This document shows, piece after piece, positions 62,221-64,000 of a DNA stretch of 64,000 nt. The DNA lies in the NCBI GenBank assembly GCA_045110675.1, contig JBGCGJ010000018.1, forward strand, positions 53,397 to 117,396. Direction: 5' to 3'. Source of the stretch: JBALVT01 sp045110675 (GTDB lineage Bacteria > Pseudomonadota > Gammaproteobacteria > Pseudomonadales > Halieaceae). How positions within the stretch are numbered: the stretch's first letter is position 1; each line of letters starts with the position of its first letter. The notes under the pieces were generated by a model, which was not told the DNA's origin, made no database searches, and saw only the letters and a program-made list of their open reading frames with translations. The translations under genes were made by a program, and so were the position numbers.

Positions 62221-62797
62221 ACTTGATGGTATTGGAGAACAGTGCGTCGACAATCTCATTAGCGAACGTGTCGTGCAAGGGCGCGTGCCCCGTCAGCAGC
62301 CGATAGAAAATGGGTCCGTAAATCATATCCAGTACGGTTTCTATGGGTAGATCGATGGGTATCAGACTTTCCTTGGCGGCGCGTTCCAAAATGGCGCGTC
62401 CCTGCTCACGACTTTTCAATATCACCTGATTTCTAAATGCCTTGCTGAGCTCGCTGTCGGTATCCGCCGAGGCCATAAGAATGGCTGTTTGACGACCGGT
62501 CGGAGATGCGAATCGCTCAACGACTCGCTGCAATTGGTCCTTCAGATTTTTCAGTGGAGATTGCGAGAGGGTTTCCTCCACCGGAGGCTCTGTTCTCGCC
62601 ATAACCGCTGCCATGGCTAATTCCTGGGCGTTGATCCAGTATCGATAGATGGTGGGTTTCCCAACTTTGGCACGCGTCGCCACGGCTTCCATAGTGACCT
62701 TGGTCAAGCCGCCTTCTTCCAACAGTTCATAGGCGCTGGCCAGAATCGCATTTTGAGCGCGTTCGCTGCGGGGTCGGCCCGGTGATTTAGCGGTCAT
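62219..62797 (-). CDS. TetR family transcriptional regulator
   Basis: 192 residues. N-terminal DNA-binding head RPRSERAQNAILASAYELLEE, with helix-turn-helix GLTKVTMEAVATRAKVGKPTIYRYW. C-terminal ligand domain typical of the short-TetR group with the segment MIYGPIFYRLLTGHAPL. Divergent from the VOC gene, sharing a 68-base spacer with repeated AT-rich sites. It may repress its own gene and the VOC gene. Confidence 0.9.
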   Translation of the reverse strand: MTAKSPGRPRSERAQNAILASAYELLEEGGLTKVTMEAVATRAKVGKPTIYRYWINAQELAMAAVMARTEPPVEETLSQSPLKNLKDQLQRVVERFASPTGRQTAILMASADTDSELSKAFRNQVILKSREQGRAILERAAKESLIPIDLPIETVLDMIYGPIFYRLLTGHAPLHDTFANEIVDALFSNTIK

Positions 62798-62812
62798 AAG
62801 AAGTCTCTTTAC

Positions 62813-62847
62813 TAATTATAAAACGTAACGTAATATAATTATAAAAC
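62813..62847. promoter_or_regulatory. Direct repeat between TetR and VOC genes
   Basis: TAATTATAAAAC occurs exactly at 62813-62824 and again at 62836-62847, 23 bases apart, flanking ACGTAACGTAAT. It is a plausible TetR-type operator overlapping a promoter. Confidence 0.5.
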
Positions 62848-62865
62848 AACACAAGGAGCAATGCT

Positions 62866-63321
62866 ATGGCTAATGAAACGAGTGGACTAAAACTGTCACC
62901 TTATCTGAATGTTAAAAATGCTGATGAAGCGATCAAATTCTATTGCGAGGTGTTTGGAGCCACTGAGATGTTCCGCTTGGAAGATCCAACAGATGGTCGC
63001 ATAGGGCACGCTCAGTTGCGCTTTGGTGACACGCTGATGATGATTTCAGATGAATATCCAGACTTTGGCGCACTCAGCCCTGTGAGCTTTGGAGGGTCTC
63101 CTGTAAAACTCCATTTGTCCGTTGCCGATGTCGATCAGACATTCGCCAAAGCACTGGAAAATGGCGCCCTGGAAGTGCGAGGCGTCAAAGACCAGTTTCA
63201 TGGCAGCCGCAGTGGGGTGTTGACCGATCCATTTGGCCATGTCTGGCATCTGGACACGGAAATCGAAGAGGTTTCGCCGGAAGAGATGCAGCGCAGATGG
63301 AGTGAGGCTGGGATGGCCTGA
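62866..63321 (+). CDS. VOC family (glyoxalase/PhnB-like) protein
   Basis: 151 residues, two beta-alpha-beta-beta-beta modules of the vicinal oxygen chelate fold. PhnB-like pattern: LSPYLNVKNADEAIKFYCEVFGA, HAQLRFGDTLMMISDEYP, and the C-terminal DPFGHVWHLDTEIEEVS with possible metal ligands. ATG 62866 has AAGGAG seven bases upstream. Function unknown in general; linked here to the TetR gene. Confidence 0.9.
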   Translation: MANETSGLKLSPYLNVKNADEAIKFYCEVFGATEMFRLEDPTDGRIGHAQLRFGDTLMMISDEYPDFGALSPVSFGGSPVKLHLSVADVDQTFAKALENGALEVRGVKDQFHGSRSGVLTDPFGHVWHLDTEIEEVSPEEMQRRWSEAGMA

Positions 63322-63551
63322 GATGATCAGGGTCAGCTTGACTGCCACGGCGGTAGGGTGTTGATTGGAAATATGTGACATCTGGAAACGGCAACGAAAG
63401 TAGTTTACCGCGAAGAAACATTGCGCATGAGTAGTGATGTTGTAGCAGCTTCACCAGGATGTTTCTCGCTCAATTCGATTACTGTGCATCTGGATCAATT
63501 CTATTTATACTCGGGTGGAATAAAACCAGATCAGATAAGTCGCCTATCTCG

Positions 63552-64000
63552 ATGACTCGTAAAATAAAGAAAACCGCGCAGTTGGAACTGACTCTGGATA
63601 TCAAGGATGACGATTTTCTCAAGCCACCCCGGGATGCGCAGCGCAATGCATTGCTCAATGGAGCGGTTAAAGAGTTTGTCGACGATTTGAAGGCGCTCGA
63701 CGATCTGGCAAGCCGCTTCGTCAGCGGTAGCTCCGGTGGCAGTATGGACGGAGATCGAACTCAGGCCGAACTCTCTGACCAGCAAATCATGGAAGACTGG
63801 CAATTACCGGTTATGAGTGCCATGGTCGAGGCGGTGACGTGGCCCGGCTGCGAAATACTCGAAATAGGATTTGGTCGGGGAGAGTCTGCCGTCATGATCC
63901 AGAATCGAGATGTGCTTTCTCATACCATCATGGAATGTAACGACTCAGTCATAGAGCGCTTTGAGAAGTGGCGTGCGAATTATCCGGGACGTAACATCAG
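63552..64000 (+). CDS. Guanidinoacetate-methyltransferase-like SAM methyltransferase, 3' end missing
   Basis: The frame starts at ATG 63552 (MTRKIKKTAQLELTLD) and runs off the window with no stop for 149 codons. After a charged N-terminal ~75 residues (with GSSGGS and EDWQLPVMSAMV) comes the motif-I region EILEIGFGRGESA and then HTIMECNDSVIERFEKW, very like the SAM-binding core of guanidinoacetate N-methyltransferase (LEVGFG...HWIIECND). The substrate is unknown. There is no strong ribosome site. Confidence 0.75.
   Translation, partial: MTRKIKKTAQLELTLDIKDDDFLKPPRDAQRNALLNGAVKEFVDDLKALDDLASRFVSGSSGGSMDGDRTQAELSDQQIMEDWQLPVMSAMVEAVTWPGCEILEIGFGRGESAVMIQNRDVLSHTIMECNDSVIERFEKWRANYPGRNI

Overview
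The window reads as a chromosomal segment of a free-living, probably marine gammaproteobacterium. Rsd/AlgQ, a proteobacterial GshA, AcpH, PilU, a pckA-hslO pair, a PhaD/phasin pair and UrcA all point to Gammaproteobacteria. Wax-ester synthase, several acyl-CoA dehydrogenases, a PhyH dioxygenase and a TonB receptor suggest an oligotrophic marine lineage of the Cellvibrionales/Spongiibacteraceae kind. That placement is inference from gene content. I saw no tRNA, rRNA, CRISPR, prophage or insertion sequence. Coding density is high.

Layout. 1-5 kb: an FKBP isomerase cut by the window edge, the anti-sigma factor Rsd, acpH and gshA on the minus strand, then pilU. 5-10 kb: a minus-strand run MoxR ATPase - VWA protein - small zinc-ribbon membrane protein - DUF1631 protein - PilZ protein. 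10-16 kb: moaA, a DASS anion transporter, a PqiA-like membrane protein, a peroxiredoxin, a methyltransferase, and phasin with a PhaD-like regulator. 16-20 kb: a two-gene RND efflux system. 20.4-20.8 kb: two large hairpin elements that share a core but have unrelated, perfectly paired arms. 20.8-31 kb: pckA, hslO, a luciferase-like oxidoreductase coupled to a thiolase-like protein without catalytic residues, a PHA-system protein, patatin, an AraC regulator, a ferritin-like di-iron protein and an aldehyde dehydrogenase behind a 20-bp palindrome. 31-35 kb: ZIP transporter, ICMT-like methyltransferase, rhodanese, ferrochelatase, UrcA.

35-44.5 kb is catabolic. maiA and a fumarylacetoacetase run divergently from a MarR regulator and a 577-residue aromatic amino acid hydroxylase, with two tandem operator-like sites between them; this is a phenylalanine/tyrosine degradation locus. 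It is followed by an operon of three acyl-CoA dehydrogenases and a GST. 44.6-49 kb: two tandem ABC1/UbiB proteins and a wax ester synthase. 49-57.6 kb: nagA, an MFS transporter, a PhyH dioxygenase, fhs followed without a gap by a SAM-hydroxide adenosyltransferase homologue with a signal peptide, a class-I-like HMG-CoA reductase, and a GST. 57.6-64 kb: a three-part lipoprotein, a TonB-dependent receptor, TetR and VOC genes sharing a repeat-bearing promoter, and the start of a GAMT-like methyltransferase cut by the window end.

Themes are carbon storage (PHA, wax esters), fatty acid and aromatic amino acid oxidation, and envelope functions. The best candidates for new biology are the twin hairpin elements at 20.5-20.8 kb, the exported SAM-HAT protein, the isolated HMG-CoA reductase, the thiolase-like protein without active-site residues, and the MoxR/VWA/DUF1631/PilZ run.
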